DNA of 29,457 bases from a virus. Each line of letters opens with the position of its first letter. Positions within the stretch are counted from its first letter, which is position 1. Under the pieces are notes generated by a model. That model ran no database searches. It was not told the origin of the DNA and saw nothing but the letters and a program-made list of their open reading frames with translations. The stretch lies in IMG/VR virus record IMGVR_UViG_3300023278_002502, positions 1-29,457 of that record. The stretch is one strand, 5' to 3'. The position numbers and the translations under genes are program-made. Shown one piece after another: positions 29,205-29,457 of the stretch.

Positions 29205-29457
29205 GCCGAATACACTGCCTGAAGACATGGCCCGAACCGTTCGCGGCGGTCGTGTCGGGGCTCAAAACCTGGGAATTCCGAAAGGACGATCGCGGGTTTT
29301 GCGTCGGGGATATGCTGCGCCTGGAGCTATGGGACCCGGCACCGCGCAGCAACACCCCAAGCCCCACCCCCATCGGTTACCGCCACAAAGTCAACGCGGA
29401 ACGCGAACACATCGAGCGCCGCCCTGTTGCGCCTTTGCTCCGCTGTCGAAGAGCCAA
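29201..29457 (+). CDS. ASCH/DUF3850-like protein (partial, runs off right edge)
   Basis: The frame starts at ATG 29201, overlapping the previous stop as ATGA, and is open to the window end (85 residues seen). The opening [43 protein letters not shown] strongly resembles DUF3850, a member of the ASCH group related to PUA domains, thought to bind RNA or modified nucleobases. After residue 48 the sequence ([22 protein letters not shown]) departs from the usual pattern, which could be a divergent end or a local frame change. Confidence 0.6.
   Translation, partial: MSRIHCLKTWPEPFAAVVSGLKTWEFRKDDRGFCVGDMLRLELWDPAPRSNTPSPTPIGYRHKVNAEREHIERRPVAPLLRCRRA

Noticed and set aside
29201-29457. Frameshift within the ASCH-like gene.
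   Set aside because: The sequence leaves the family pattern after residue 48, but the gene is cut by the window edge, so no judgement is possible.

Overview
The window is part of the genome of a G+C-rich tailed phage (or prophage) with a contractile tail. It mixes two well-known blueprints. The head genes look lambda-like: GpA-type terminase, a portal of the lambda B family, S49 protease with a nested scaffold, gpD-like decoration protein and gpE-like capsid. The tail genes follow phage Mu order: sheath, tube, tail chaperone with frameshift, tape measure, then counterparts of Mu gpN/gp43, gp44, gp45, gp46, gp47 and gp48, then fibres. No integrase, lysis gene, tRNA or host gene is visible, so the host cannot be named from this piece.

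Layout. From about 24,650 down to position 1 everything real is on the minus strand, a tightly packed late block whose starts and stops mostly overlap (ATGA, TAATG). A candidate late promoter with an A/T-rich upstream element lies just before the small terminase gene, around 23,591-23,643. The block reads: morphogenesis protein (alone, upstream), small and large terminase, connector protein, portal, a small protein and a fibre-like beta protein, protease/scaffold, decoration, capsid, three neck and tail-completion proteins, two tandem sheath genes, tube, chaperones, tape measure, baseplate, and two tandem fibre paralogues, the last running off the left edge.

The divide between the two transcription directions (24,691-25,007) is the most striking stretch. 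It is a diverged inverted duplication of about 317 bp centred near 24,847, ending on each side in five copies of an 11-bp repeat with a TGGCCA core, with further matched blocks inside and a 9-bp inverted repeat in the middle. It is followed at once by a gene for a 68-residue ribbon-helix-helix DNA-binding protein. Two sets of five 11-bp repeats beside such a gene recall the plasmid R1 parC/ParR centromere; a replication origin, a packaging site or a shared operator are alternatives.

Rightward of 25,104 lies a plus-strand early or accessory operon. It holds six overlapping genes that together carry seven copies of one domain (best matched to the Phage ABA sandwich family of unknown function), then a DNA methyltransferase of lower G+C content broken by an internal deletion and frame change, then small unknown proteins and the start of an ASCH/DUF3850-like gene.

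Across the whole window except the methyltransferase, the hexamer CTCGAG is far commoner than base composition predicts.
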